Positions 7,396-16,412 of a DNA stretch of 62,169 bases are shown piece by piece (the stretch's first letter is position 1; each line of letters starts with the position of its first letter). Origin of the DNA: Faecalimonas sp. (GTDB lineage Bacteria; Bacillota; Clostridia; Lachnospirales; Lachnospiraceae); the NCBI GenBank assembly GCA_020024645.1, contig JAHHTN010000004.1:1-62169 (forward strand), given 5' to 3'. Below the pieces are notes generated by a model. It was not told the origin of the DNA and made no database searches. It saw only the letters and a program-made list of their open reading frames with translations. Made by a program: the position numbers and the translations under genes.

Positions 7396-8745
7396 ATGAA
7401 TAATAAAGTGACATTTGATTATTCAAAAGCAAATGCTTTTATAAAAGAACATGAAGTAGAGTACATGGGGAAATTGGTTTCAGATGCAAGAGAACTTCTT
7501 GTAAGTAAAGAAGGTGCCGGAAATGACTTCTTAGGTTGGATTGATTTACCAGTAGATTATGATCAGGAGGAATTTGGACGCATTCAGAAAGCGGCAGAGA
7601 AGATTCAGAATGATTCTGATGTACTTCTTGTGATTGGAATCGGTGGTTCATATTTAGGGGCAAGAGCAGCTATCGAATTTTTGAGACATAGTTTTTATAA
7701 TATGGTGTCAAAAGAAGTAAGAAAGACGCCAGAGATTTATTATGTTGGAAATAATATCAGTAGTACATATATCAGACATTTAATTGATGTGATCGGTGAT
7801 CGTGACTTTTCTATTAACATGATTTCTAAGTCCGGAACAACTACAGAACCTGCGATTGCATTCCGTGTATTTAAAGAATTGTTAGAGAAGAAATATGGAA
7901 AGGAAGAAGCAGGAAAGAGAATTTATGCAACAACAGATAAGGTGAGAGGGGCCCTCAAAAATCTTGCTACAGAAGAAGGATATGAAAGTTTTGTTGTACC
8001 AGATGATGTGGGAGGACGTTTTTCAGTGCTTACAGCAGTAGGTTTACTTCCAATTGCAGTAAGTGGTGCAGATATTACAAAATTAATGGAAGGTGCTAAA
8101 GAGGGAAGAAGACTTGCACTTGAAAGTGATTTTGTGGAAAACGATGCGCTTAAATATGCGGCTATTCGTAATATTTTACATCGTAAAGGTAAAGCGGTTG
8201 AAGTATTGGCGAACTATGAACCAAGCCTTCACTATGTGTCTGAATGGTGGAAACAGTTATATGGAGAAAGTGAAGGGAAAGATCAGAAAGGAATTTTCCC
8301 TGCAGCTGTAGATTTAACAACAGATTTACATTCTATGGGACAGTTTATTCAGGATGGAAGTCGTATTATGTTTGAAACTGTGTTAAATGTAGAAAAATCT
8401 GTAGAAGAAATTGTTTTAAAAGAAGAACCTGTTGATTTAGATGGGTTAAATTATCTTGCAGGAAAAACAGTAGATTTTATTAATAAGAGTGCAATGAATG
8501 GAACGATTTTAGCACATACAGATGGTAATGTGCCAAACCTTATGGTAAATATTCCAGAACAAAATGAATACTACTTAGGTCAATTGTTCTACTTCTTTGA
8601 ATTTGCTTGTGGTGTTAGTGGTTATATTTCAGGGGTAAATCCATTTGACCAACCAGGAGTAGAGAGTTATAAGAGAAATATGTTCGCTTTACTTGGAAAG
8701 CCAGGATTTGAAAAAGAGCGAGAAGAATTATTGAAAAGACTGTAA
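7396..8745 (+). CDS. pgi: Glucose-6-phosphate isomerase
   Basis: Interconverts glucose 6-phosphate and fructose 6-phosphate in glycolysis and gluconeogenesis. The 449 residues match the short bacterial (B. subtilis-like) form. Present are the phosphate-binding GIGGSYLGARA, the SKSGTTTEPAIAFR loop, the GGRFSVLTAVGLLP family signature and the VESYKRNMF segment with the C-terminal catalytic Lys. The ATG at 7396 lies 10 nt after AGAGAGG; a TTG at 7387 in the same frame is too close to that site. A strong terminator follows. Confidence 0.96.
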   Translation: MNNKVTFDYSKANAFIKEHEVEYMGKLVSDARELLVSKEGAGNDFLGWIDLPVDYDQEEFGRIQKAAEKIQNDSDVLLVIGIGGSYLGARAAIEFLRHSFYNMVSKEVRKTPEIYYVGNNISSTYIRHLIDVIGDRDFSINMISKSGTTTEPAIAFRVFKELLEKKYGKEEAGKRIYATTDKVRGALKNLATEEGYESFVVPDDVGGRFSVLTAVGLLPIAVSGADITKLMEGAKEGRRLALESDFVENDALKYAAIRNILHRKGKAVEVLANYEPSLHYVSEWWKQLYGESEGKDQKGIFPAAVDLTTDLHSMGQFIQDGSRIMFETVLNVEKSVEEIVLKEEPVDLDGLNYLAGKTVDFINKSAMNGTILAHTDGNVPNLMVNIPEQNEYYLGQLFYFFEFACGVSGYISGVNPFDQPGVESYKRNMFALLGKPGFEKEREELLKRL

Positions 8746-8772
8746 AATATATTTCTCCAGCAAGGATAAAAG

Positions 8773-8799
8773 ACGGAGTTTTTATAACTCCGTTTTTTT
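8773..8799 (+). terminator. Terminator of pgi
   Basis: ACGGAGTT pairs with AACTCCGT around a 5-nt loop and runs into seven T residues. Confidence 0.9.
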
Positions 8800-8825
8800 C
8801 ATAACGGAAGAAAGGATGTGTCAAA

Positions 8826-9932
8826 GTGTTACCAGTACAGATATTAAAAAAGACGGTTTGTGATATTCAAAATATAACGGGAACAGAATGTTCTGTGTGG
8901 AATGTGCAAGGAGATTGTCTTGCATATTCAAAAGAAGAGAAAGAAGAATTTTCTGTTTTTATCAAAAAGATGACAGAAGCAGAAGAATGGGAAGCGAATG
9001 ACTCGAGTTTTTTCAATGTACATTTGGAAGAAGATTTGATATATGTTTTTGTTTTACATTCGACTGTTCCTGAGATGAAAATGGCTGGACGTTTAGGGGT
9101 AAAGCAGTTGGAAGGTTATCTTCAGCTATATCAGGAAAAAATGAATCGCAATCATTTTATACAAAATCTTTTATTAGATAATCTTCTTCTTATAGATGTG
9201 TATAATCGTGCGAAAAAAATGCATATTCCTATAGAAGCACGGCGAGCAGTTGTTGTAATAGAACCCAAAAATCCAAAGGATAACTTGATTTTAGAGGTGA
9301 TGAAAGGTCTTTATGAAACAAGTACGAAAGATTTTGTTACGGCAGTAGATGAAGGACATATTATTTTGGTAAAGATGTTGGAGGAAAGGGAAGGATATCC
9401 AGAACTTAATAAAATTGCAAAAGATATTGTAGATATTTTAAATACAGAGGCAATGGTAAATGTTCGGATTGGTTATGGGACTATTGTAGAGGAGATAAAA
9501 GATGTGTCTAAGTCATATAAAGAAGCTGGTATGGCATTGGATGTGGGAAGGATTTTTTATGAAGAAAAGAATATACTTGCATACAATCAATTGGGCATAG
9601 GGCGTTTGATTCATCAACTTCCGATTTCTCTTTGCGATATGTTTCTTACAGAAATTTTTGAAGGAAAAGAAATGGAATTTGATGAGGAAACATTGGCAAC
9701 AGTTTATAAATTCTTTGAAAATAATTTAAATATATCAGAGACGGCAAGACAATTATTTTTACATAGGAATACACTTGTGTATCGTTTAGAAAAAATACAG
9801 AAAAAAACAGGATTAGATGTGCGAATTTTTGAGGATGCATTGACATTTAAAATTGCACTTATGGTTTCTAATCATTTAAAATCATTGCGAAGAGCAGTAG
9901 CAACGAATACAAAGGAGGAAAAGAAATGGTAA
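8826..9932 (+). CDS. CdaR/PucR-family transcriptional regulator
   Basis: 368 residues, GTG start after AAAGGATG. The N-terminal part resembles the ligand-sensing region of sugar-diacid regulators. The middle (about 130-270) resembles the GGDEF-like domain of CdaR proteins but has no GGDEF motif. The C-terminus is the PucR helix-turn-helix, NISETARQLFLHRNTLVYRLEKI. Its stop overlaps the start of the hydratase gene by 7 nt, so the two are translationally coupled and it probably controls that enzyme or its pathway. The inducer is not deducible; a hydroxy- or dicarboxylate would fit. Confidence 0.86.
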   Translation: MLPVQILKKTVCDIQNITGTECSVWNVQGDCLAYSKEEKEEFSVFIKKMTEAEEWEANDSSFFNVHLEEDLIYVFVLHSTVPEMKMAGRLGVKQLEGYLQLYQEKMNRNHFIQNLLLDNLLLIDVYNRAKKMHIPIEARRAVVVIEPKNPKDNLILEVMKGLYETSTKDFVTAVDEGHIILVKMLEEREGYPELNKIAKDIVDILNTEAMVNVRIGYGTIVEEIKDVSKSYKEAGMALDVGRIFYEEKNILAYNQLGIGRLIHQLPISLCDMFLTEIFEGKEMEFDEETLATVYKFFENNLNISETARQLFLHRNTLVYRLEKIQKKTGLDVRIFEDALTFKIALMVSNHLKSLRRAVATNTKEEKKW

Positions 9933-12181
9933 AATTATATCCACATGGTATGTATCTGTTAAACGGGAGTGAAATCTCAGAAGGAGCACAGATAGGGAAG
10001 GAAGAAGCCCGGAAAAATACGATTGCGTACAATGTTTTAAAAGAGCATAATACGTCTTCTAGTATGGAGGATTTGAAAATTAAATTTGATAAATTGACTT
10101 CACATGATATTACATTTGTAGGAATTATACAGACTGCTAGAGCATCAGGACTTGAGAAATTCCCTGTTCCTTATGTATTGACAAATTGCCATAATAGCCT
10201 TTGCGCAGTGGGAGGAACAATTAATGAAGATGATCATATGTTTGGACTAACTTGTGCAAAAAAATATGGTGGGATATATGTACCACCCCATCAAGCGGTT
10301 ATTCACCAGTTTGCTAGAGAAATGCTTGCTGGTGGTGGAAAAATGATTCTTGGTTCAGATAGCCATACACGCTATGGTGCATTGGGGACAATGGCTATGG
10401 GTGAAGGTGGGCCTGAACTTGTAAAACAGTTGTTGAATAAAACATATGACATTAAGCTGCCAGAAGTTATCGGAATTTATTTGGATGGTAAAGTGCAGGC
10501 TGGAGTAGGACCTCAGGATGTTGCGCTGGCTATTATCGGGGCAACATTTGCTAATGGTTATGTAAATAATAAAGTTATGGAATTTGTTGGTCCTGGAGTG
10601 GATCAACTGAGTGCAGATTTCCGAATTGGTATCGATGTGATGACAACAGAAACAACTTGTTTGTCATCTATTTGGAAAACTGATGAAACAATTAAAGAAT
10701 TTTATGAAATACATGGACGTGTTGAAGAATTTAAAGAGTTGAATCCAGGTGAAGTTGCTTATTATGATGGTATGGTTTATGTGGATTTGAGTAAAATAAA
10801 GCCAATGATTGCAATGCCATTCCACCCAAGCAATGTCTATACAATTGATGAGGTAAATGCAAACTTAAGAGATATTTTACATGATGTAGAACAAAAAGCT
10901 CTTGTAAGTTTAGATGGTGCAGTGGAATATTCTTTGCAAGATAAAATAAGAAATGGGAAATTATATGTGGAGCAAGGAATTATTGCCGGATGTGCTGGAG
11001 GTGGATTTGAAAATATTTGTGAGGCCGCCCATATTATGAAAGGACATAACATTGGTGCGGATGAATTTACGTTTAGTGTATATCCAGCAAGTACACCGAT
11101 TTATATGGAATTGGTGAAAAATGGAGCAGCAGTAGATTTGTTAGCAGCAGGAGCGATTATGAAAACAGCATTTTGTGGACCATGTTTTGGTGCTGGTGAT
11201 ACTCCGGCAAACAATGCGTTTAGCATAAGACATTCAACCAGAAATTTCCCTAACCGCGAAGGATCAAAATTACAGAGTGGACAAATTTCATCGGTGGCAC
11301 TTATGGATGCTCGTTCAATTGCAGCAACAGCACTTAATAAAGGGTATTTAACTCCGGCAACGGAAGTGGTTGATAGAGAATATCAGACACCGAAATATCA
11401 TTTTGATTCTTCTATTTATGCAAATCGTGTATTTGACAGCAAGGGAGAAGCAGACCCATCTGTAGAAATTAAATTTGGACCCAATATTAAAGATTGGCCG
11501 GAAATGTCTGCGTTGCCTGAAAACTTAGTTATAAAAGTTGTTTCAGAGATTCATGATCCTGTTACTACAACAGATGAGTTGATTCCATCTGGAGAAACTT
11601 CTTCTTATCGTTCAAATCCACTAGGGCTTGCTGAATTTGCGCTTTCAAGAAAGGATCCAGCCTATGTTGGACGAGCCAAAGAGGTACAGAAAGCACAAAA
11701 AGCTATTGAAGAAGGAAGGTGTCCGCTTGAAGAGGTAGAAGAATTGAAACCAGTGATGGATAAAATTTTTGAAAAAAATCCTTGGTTGGATAAGATGACA
11801 ATCGGTATTGGAAGCACAATTTTTGCCGTGAAACCAGGAGATGGATCTGCGCGTGAGCAGGCTGCGTCTTGCCAAAAAGTTTTAGGTGGTTGGGCGAATA
11901 TTGCAAATGAATATGCTACAAAGAGATATCGTTCCAATCTTATCAATTGGGGAATGCTTCCTCTTTTGACAGATGAAAAAGATACAGAGTTAAGTTTTAA
12001 AAATGGGGATTATATTTTCTTTCCGCAAATTCGTAAGGCTATTGAAGAAAAGCAAAGTATTATCAAAGCGTATGTTGTGGAGGAAGAATGGAAAGAATTA
12101 CAGTTGACCTTAGGGGAACTGACAGATAATGAAAGAGAAATTATTTTAAAAGGGTGTTTAATTAATTATTATAGAGATTAA
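9926..12181 (+). CDS. Aconitase-superfamily hydratase (YbhJ-like)
   Basis: A 751-residue protein of the aconitase fold with the swivel domain in the same chain. Active-site signatures include SDSHTRYGALG, a Cys in IIAGCAGGGFEN and the CGPC pair in TAFCGPCFGAGDTPANN, the three usual ligands of a [4Fe-4S] cluster. It is shorter than AcnA and closer to the YbhJ/hydratase group, whose substrate is not settled, so citrate/isocitrate activity should not be assumed. It overlaps the upstream CdaR-type regulator by 7 nt and is followed by a terminator. Confidence 0.88.
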   Translation: MVKLYPHGMYLLNGSEISEGAQIGKEEARKNTIAYNVLKEHNTSSSMEDLKIKFDKLTSHDITFVGIIQTARASGLEKFPVPYVLTNCHNSLCAVGGTINEDDHMFGLTCAKKYGGIYVPPHQAVIHQFAREMLAGGGKMILGSDSHTRYGALGTMAMGEGGPELVKQLLNKTYDIKLPEVIGIYLDGKVQAGVGPQDVALAIIGATFANGYVNNKVMEFVGPGVDQLSADFRIGIDVMTTETTCLSSIWKTDETIKEFYEIHGRVEEFKELNPGEVAYYDGMVYVDLSKIKPMIAMPFHPSNVYTIDEVNANLRDILHDVEQKALVSLDGAVEYSLQDKIRNGKLYVEQGIIAGCAGGGFENICEAAHIMKGHNIGADEFTFSVYPASTPIYMELVKNGAAVDLLAAGAIMKTAFCGPCFGAGDTPANNAFSIRHSTRNFPNREGSKLQSGQISSVALMDARSIAATALNKGYLTPATEVVDREYQTPKYHFDSSIYANRVFDSKGEADPSVEIKFGPNIKDWPEMSALPENLVIKVVSEIHDPVTTTDELIPSGETSSYRSNPLGLAEFALSRKDPAYVGRAKEVQKAQKAIEEGRCPLEEVEELKPVMDKIFEKNPWLDKMTIGIGSTIFAVKPGDGSAREQAASCQKVLGGWANIANEYATKRYRSNLINWGMLPLLTDEKDTELSFKNGDYIFFPQIRKAIEEKQSIIKAYVVEEEWKELQLTLGELTDNEREIILKGCLINYYRD

Positions 12182-12190
12182 ACTATATCG

Positions 12191-12230
12191 AATCGGTAAA
12201 TATAGTAAAAAAGCTATGTTTACCGATTTT
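12191..12230 (+). terminator. Terminator of the hydratase operon
   Basis: AATCGGTAAA-ATAG pairs with CTAT-TTTACCGATT (one mismatch inside the stem) and ends in a T run. Confidence 0.88.
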
Positions 12231-12313
12231 TCTATTTAAAGATAGAAAGATTTTTTAAAAATAGATTCAAAACAACTAAAGACAGAAAATAATAAATAAA
12301 TATAAAAACAGTA

Positions 12314-12342
12314 TTGACAAAAGAAAAATATAGTGTTAGTAT
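12314..12342 (+). promoter_or_regulatory. Consensus promoter of the first M-D-T-I-E unit
   Basis: TTGACA (12314-12319), 17-bp spacer, TAGTAT (12337-12342). Transcription should begin near 12349. The stretch 12349-12522 downstream holds no ORF of note and I see no named RNA family in it; a 7-codon micro-ORF and a terminator follow. Confidence 0.72.
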
Positions 12343-12543
12343 ACAAACAAAGAAGAAAACTAACTGAAAAGGAAATAGAAAATTTGTGAAGAAAGCGGTG
12401 AGATAGATTCGAAATGAACAGGAATTTGAATAGTAGCTAGAAGACGAAGGAGTATATTTTCAAGTAGGAAAGGCACATTTTCTTTTTTGTTTCATAGATT
12501 GTTTCCTTTGAAGAAACTATTAAGAGGAAAGGAGAACAAACCA

Positions 12544-12564
12544 TTGGATACAATAGAAAAATAG
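12544..12564 (+). CDS. Micro-ORF M-D-T-I-E-K (putative short peptide)
   Basis: TTG start 9 nt after an AGAGGAAAGGAG ribosome site, then five codons and TAG. The stop sits at the base of the terminator hairpin. It is listed because a second unit at 13419 starts with the same five residues (M-D-T-I-E) using different synonymous codons, in the same position after a ribosome site. It may be a leader peptide or the remnant of a longer peptide gene. Evidence is only this comparison. Confidence 0.35.
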   Translation: MDTIEK

Positions 12565-12609
12565 ACAGGCATTATAATTCGTGATCGATTATAATGCCTG
12601 TCTATTTTT
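12557..12609. terminator. 22-bp bidirectional terminator hairpin beside bioY
   Basis: A perfect 22-bp stem (left arm 12557-12578, right arm 12588-12609) with a 9-nt loop and T-rich ends on both strands. It abuts the bioY stop on minus and closes the first M-D-T-I-E unit on plus. Confidence 0.88.
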
Positions 12610-13169
12610 TATCTAATATGTTGTAATCTCTTTTTTATGATTGGTCCGATGATTAAGGCGGCAATAATTTTTATTGAATCGCCTAAGAGATAAGGTAAAA
12701 CACCGATTGCTAAGCCTTGTGAGAAAGAAAGAGACATTTGTTGTGTTAACCAAATAGTTCCAAAAATGTAGGTGAGTGCAGTCCCGAGAATTAATCCAAT
12801 TGCAGATGGAAGCACGTGTCCATCGTAATTTTCAACAAACCATCCCCCGATAAATGCTAATAAGAGATAACCGATTAGATATCCACCAGTTGGTCCAGCG
12901 AGTTTTCCGATACCTCCTGAAAAACTGGAGAAAACAGGAAGTCCCACAATTCCTAATAATAGGTAAATTAGGCAACTGATTGTGCCGTATTTCTTTCCTA
13001 ATATATAAGTTCCAAGATAAATAATAAAGGTTGCAAAAGAAATTGGAACTGGACTAAAAGGAATAGGAAACGCAAATGGTGCAATAACACATAGGAGTGC
13101 AGTCATTAATCCGATGCGTACAAGGATTTTGGTTTTAAATGTTTGTTCGTGTTCGATTTGTTTGTTCAT
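12609..13169 (-). CDS. bioY: Biotin transporter BioY (ECF S component)
   Basis: The membrane-embedded substrate-binding component of an energy-coupling-factor biotin importer. 186 residues with about six hydrophobic segments, plus the family pattern: SPVPISFATF, the LAGPTGGYLIGYL signature and the C-terminal GDSIKIIAA. The ECF ATPase and T subunits are not in this window and would be shared. The start was moved from 13214 to 13169: GAGGT lies before this ATG, and the promoter at 13220-13248 places transcript start near 13213, so the upstream ATG would have no leader. No BirA-like operator was recognised. Confidence 0.93.
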   Translation of the reverse strand: MNKQIEHEQTFKTKILVRIGLMTALLCVIAPFAFPIPFSPVPISFATFIIYLGTYILGKKYGTISCLIYLLLGIVGLPVFSSFSGGIGKLAGPTGGYLIGYLLLAFIGGWFVENYDGHVLPSAIGLILGTALTYIFGTIWLTQQMSLSFSQGLAIGVLPYLLGDSIKIIAALIIGPIIKKRLQHIR

Positions 13170-13219
13170 AGTATACCTCGCAAATTTTCCTGAATTACTT
13201 TCATAAAGTGCCATTTTTT

Positions 13220-13248
13220 ATTATAAAGAATAGTATCTGTTATGTCAA
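13220..13248 (-). promoter_or_regulatory. Consensus promoter of bioY
   Basis: On minus: TTGACA (13248-13243), 17-bp spacer, TATAAT (13225-13220). It is a perfect sigma-A match, with transcript start near 13213. Confidence 0.85.
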
Positions 13249-13337
13249 ATAGTAGGAAAGATAAAAACAGAATATTCAAAAAATAATAATATGAAACATA
13301 AATAATAGAAAAATATAAAATTATATATAAAAAAGTA

Positions 13338-13366
13338 TTGACAAAAATGGTGTATAGTGATATTAT
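13338..13366 (+). promoter_or_regulatory. Consensus promoter of the second M-D-T-I-E unit
   Basis: TTGACA (13338-13343), 17-bp spacer, TATTAT (13361-13366), transcript start near 13373. It resembles the promoter at 12314 in sequence context (AGTATTGACAAAA in both) as well as in spacing. Confidence 0.78.
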
Positions 13367-13418
13367 ATAATCAACAAATAACAAAAGAGTTTTTTAGAAA
13401 GGAAGGAGGCTTACTCCA

Positions 13419-13502
13419 ATGGACACGATAGAAAATTTAATTCAATGTATCAGTGGTATGGCAAATGAAAGTTCCTATGTTGAAAGCCTTAACCATAGAT
13501 AA
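13419..13502 (+). CDS. Putative 27-residue peptide beginning M-D-T-I-E-N
   Basis: ATG 9 nt after GGAAGGAGG, 27 codons, TAA at 13500-13502. The peptide has one Cys, is mildly acidic and has no signal peptide or membrane helix; it ends SLNHR. Expression is supported by a consensus promoter 55 bp upstream and by the first five residues matching the micro-ORF at 12544 with synonymous changes (GAC/GAT, ACG/ACA, ATG/TTG). I do not recognise the peptide. It could be a leader peptide, a regulatory peptide or the start of a decayed gene. Confidence 0.45.
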   Translation: MDTIENLIQCISGMANESSYVESLNHR

Positions 13503-13776
13503 ACCGGTAAGAGAATAAGATGAAACATTCGGAGAAGTAAAAGATACCGGAACAAATGAATAAGATTCGGATTTGCAGATATATTGAGAATATGCCACAT
13601 AACCTAATATTTTAGATGATGTGTAAAGAAACATCAGATAAATGTTACATTTATAATTTATGAATACTTGATATTAAAGATTGTATTTGATTTCGAATTA
13701 TGCATAAATAAGGATAAATAGGAACAAGAATCAGAGAATCCCTCCGACTATATATATAAAAATATAATTGAATATG
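13503..13776 (+). other. Non-coding stretch between the small peptide and its terminator
   Basis: 274 bp with no convincing ORF on either strand; AT-rich with many stops. The only structure seen is a CCGGTA/TACCGG inverted repeat (13504-13509 and 13545-13550) just after the peptide stop. It is presumably the 3' part of the transcript from 13373, which would be about 450 nt and mostly untranslated. Confidence 0.4.
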
Positions 13777-13821
13777 AAAATAGCCATTATAATCTGTGAG
13801 ATTAATAATGGCTATTTTTTT
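13777..13821 (+). terminator. Terminator of the second M-D-T-I-E unit
   Basis: AAAATAGCCATTAT pairs with ATAATGGCTATTTT (further pairing AATC/GATT towards the loop) and ends in a run of T. Confidence 0.87.
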
Positions 13822-13825
13822 GACA

Positions 13826-13853
13826 TTGACAAGTCCTTGTGATAAACTATACT
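13826..13853 (+). promoter_or_regulatory. Promoter of the TPR/P-loop gene
   Basis: TTGACA (13826-13831), 16-bp spacer, TATACT (13848-13853), immediately after the preceding terminator and 67 bp before the TTG start at 13920. Confidence 0.65.
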
Positions 13854-13919
13854 AGTAAAATTTTAATTATGAAACTATAGGATTTAAGGCAAAAAATAAT
13901 TAATAGAGGTGAAAAAACT

Positions 13920-16322
13920 TTGGATAAGCATGAATATCGTGTAAAAACAGAGCAAATGCTCGACTACATGGCAAAAAAACAGTATAAAAAGGCAATGGAA
14001 ATTGCAGACACAATTGACTGGCACAGAGTAAAAAGTTTGTCCATGCTCAGTAGCGTAAGTGAAATATATGAGTATAATGGGGAGAACCAAAAAAGTAGAG
14101 ATATTTTATTTATTGCATATGATCGTTCTTCGAACAGCAGAAAAATAGTATATCGTTTGGGAACATTGGCGATCAAAATAAATGATTTACAAGAGGCAAT
14201 GGATTGTTATGAAGAATTTCTGTCTATTGCACCAAAAGATCCAAATCAATATATTTTGAAATATAAAATTTTGAAAGCAGAAAATGCACCACTTGAAGAA
14301 CAGATAGAAGCTCTTGTCGACTTTAAGAAAATGGAATATGTAGAAAAATGGGCATATGAACTTGCTAAACTGTACGAGGAAGCAGGGATGATAGTAGAAA
14401 GTTTGGAAGAATGTGATGATTTGATTTTGTGGTTCAGTGAGGGTAAATATGTGCTGAAGGCAATGGAATTGAAGATGAAACATAAACCTCTTACTCCATT
14501 GCAGCAGGAAAAATATGATCGATTTATACAGAAAAAGGAAGAGGCTAAGAGAGCAAAAGAAAATTTGGAAGCAACTCGTAAAATCGAACTTCCTAAAGAA
14601 GCAATTGAATCAATAGGGAAAGAGATGACAGAAAAGCCTGAAGAGAAACAGGAAGAAAAAATAGAAGAACCTGAGGAGAAGCAGGAAGAAAAAATAGAAG
14701 AACCTGAGGAGAAGCAGGAAGAGAAAGTAGAAGAGCCTGAAGAGAAGCAGGAAGAAAAAGTAGAAGAACTTGAAGAAAAACAAGAAGAAAGTATTATTAA
14801 AGAAACTGTGGTAGGGACGACATTAGAAGAAGCAGTTGCAAAAGGGGTGGCTGCAGCAGTTAATGTGACTGCGAGACAAAACGAAGAAGAATCTATGTCG
14901 GCACAAGAAAAATTAGAGGGTATTCTTCAAAATTGGGAAGAAACGCAAAGAACGGTAGAGCAAGAAATTGAAAGAAAGAAACAACAAGCAGAGGCCGAAC
15001 GTGAAGCTAGAAGAAAAGAACGTGTGGAACAGAATATATTTAACACAACACCAATTATTCCGGATGACATTCAGCAGTTGTTGGATGATTTAGAAAAAGA
15101 AATGAAGGAATCAGAAACAACTAATATTGAGACAGCCGAAGTTGCGCAAGATGTTGAGTCAATTGAACAGGAAATTGTACAAGAGGAAACTAATGAAGAA
15201 GTGATGGAGATGGAAACTGTTGAAATAGAAGAACCGACAGAGGAATTGACAGAAGAATCTGTAGAAGAGATTGAAAAAGAAGTAGAAGAAGAATCGGTGC
15301 CACAATCACAGGAAGAAGTTGTTGAGGAAGTTACCGAAGAATTTGTTGAAGATTTTGCGGATGATGATGATATTATCGAAAAGCAATTTGATATTTCTTT
15401 CCAAGAGGAAGAAGAGAAAGAAAAAGATGAAGTACTTGAACAACTGCAAAATGAGATGACAACACCGGCCAATGAAGAAACAGAAGGAGTATCATTTGAC
15501 ACTGGTTTTATTGTGCAAGGTAAATATGATTTAGAGGCACAAAGCGAGATTGGTTTAAAAGCTGGACTTACAGAAGAACAAAAGAGATTATTTTCTTATT
15601 TTGTTCCTGTAAGAGGAATGAGTGAGCAAATTGTAGAAGTACTTGAGAATGATAAAAATTGCAATACAAGATATGGAACATCACGTACCGGAAATATTCT
15701 TGTTGTAGGACGCCAAGGAACCGGAAAAACTGTTTTGGCAGTTAATGTGGTGAAAGCAATTCAAAAAGCACGAAGATTGAAACAAGGTAAAGTTGCTATT
15801 GTGACAGGAGATGCGCTTAATAGAAAAGATTTGTCAACAGTTCTTGGAAAATTAAAAGGCGGAGCATTAATTGTTGAAAAAGCAGGAAAGATGAGTCGAG
15901 CAACAATTGAGGAGTTAAATGAGAAAATGGAAGAACAAACAGGAGAACTTCTTGTTGTGTTAGAAGAACAGAGGAAACCATTGGAAAAACTTCTCGCAGA
16001 TAATGTTGGATTTAGAAGAAAATTTACTTCTAAATTGGAACTTCCGATTTTCATTAATGATGAATTAGTTACATTTGGACAAACTTATGCAAAGGAAAAT
16101 GGTTATAAGATTGATGAAATGGGTATTTTAGCACTTTATAGCCGAATCGATATTTTGCAAAAAGAAGATCATGCGGTAACAGTTACAGAGGTAAAGGAAA
16201 TTATTGATCATGCAATTGAAAAAGCACAGCGTGTAAATGTGAAACATTTCTTTAAACGTTTATTTGGCAAGCATACGGATAATGCAGATAGGGTAATTTT
16301 GACAGAGCAAGATTTTAAATAG
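13920..16322 (+). CDS. TPR, Glu-rich and P-loop ATPase-like protein
   Basis: 800 residues with a TTG start after AGAGGTG. The N-terminal 190 residues are helical and TPR-like. From about 235 to 540 the chain is very acidic and low-complexity, with 11-residue PEEKQEEKIEE repeats (239-290), a short basic helix and then more Glu. The C-terminal 260 residues form an ordered domain with a Walker A loop GRQGTGKT (597-604), a hydrophobic-plus-Glu strand (ALIVE, about 643-647) that could be Walker B, and further AAA-like helices. No signal peptide. I do not know a named function; a membrane or cell-division scaffold ATPase would be speculation. A terminator follows. Confidence 0.78.
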   Translation: MDKHEYRVKTEQMLDYMAKKQYKKAMEIADTIDWHRVKSLSMLSSVSEIYEYNGENQKSRDILFIAYDRSSNSRKIVYRLGTLAIKINDLQEAMDCYEEFLSIAPKDPNQYILKYKILKAENAPLEEQIEALVDFKKMEYVEKWAYELAKLYEEAGMIVESLEECDDLILWFSEGKYVLKAMELKMKHKPLTPLQQEKYDRFIQKKEEAKRAKENLEATRKIELPKEAIESIGKEMTEKPEEKQEEKIEEPEEKQEEKIEEPEEKQEEKVEEPEEKQEEKVEELEEKQEESIIKETVVGTTLEEAVAKGVAAAVNVTARQNEEESMSAQEKLEGILQNWEETQRTVEQEIERKKQQAEAEREARRKERVEQNIFNTTPIIPDDIQQLLDDLEKEMKESETTNIETAEVAQDVESIEQEIVQEETNEEVMEMETVEIEEPTEELTEESVEEIEKEVEEESVPQSQEEVVEEVTEEFVEDFADDDDIIEKQFDISFQEEEEKEKDEVLEQLQNEMTTPANEETEGVSFDTGFIVQGKYDLEAQSEIGLKAGLTEEQKRLFSYFVPVRGMSEQIVEVLENDKNCNTRYGTSRTGNILVVGRQGTGKTVLAVNVVKAIQKARRLKQGKVAIVTGDALNRKDLSTVLGKLKGGALIVEKAGKMSRATIEELNEKMEEQTGELLVVLEEQRKPLEKLLADNVGFRRKFTSKLELPIFINDELVTFGQTYAKENGYKIDEMGILALYSRIDILQKEDHAVTVTEVKEIIDHAIEKAQRVNVKHFFKRLFGKHTDNADRVILTEQDFK
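14637..14795 (+). repeat. 33-bp tandem repeat inside the coding sequence
   Basis: Four full and one partial copies of a 33-bp unit encoding PEEKQEEK(I/V)EE. Unit length is a multiple of three, so copy number can change without frameshift. Differences between copies are mainly synonymous. Confidence 0.85.
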
Positions 16323-16326
16323 TTTT

Positions 16327-16360
16327 TAAAAAGAAAGGGTATAAAAACCCTTTCTTTTTA
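16327..16360 (+). terminator. Terminator between the P-loop gene and glgB
   Basis: TAAAAAGAAAGGGT pairs perfectly with ACCCTTTCTTTTTA around a 6-nt loop. AT-rich on both sides, so it may work in both directions. Confidence 0.82.
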
Positions 16361-16412
16361 ATTAGGACTAAAGTATAATGAAGAGAAGGAAAATATGCGG
16401 GAAGGTGAATAT

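Noticed and set aside
9926..12181. TCA-cycle aconitase acnA
   Set aside because: Shorter than AcnA and closer to the YbhJ-like hydratases; no citrate synthase or isocitrate dehydrogenase nearby.
12349..12540. Biotin-related riboswitch or named leader RNA near bioY
   Set aside because: It lies on the strand opposite bioY, and I could not match it to any known riboswitch core.
14637..14795. Regular 33-bp repeats that could suggest a CRISPR array
   Set aside because: There are no spacers; the copies are head to tail, in frame, and encode PEEKQEEK repeats.
15071..15502. 143-codon Ser/Thr-rich minus-strand ORF
   Set aside because: It is the antisense shadow of the Glu-rich coding region and has no ribosome site.
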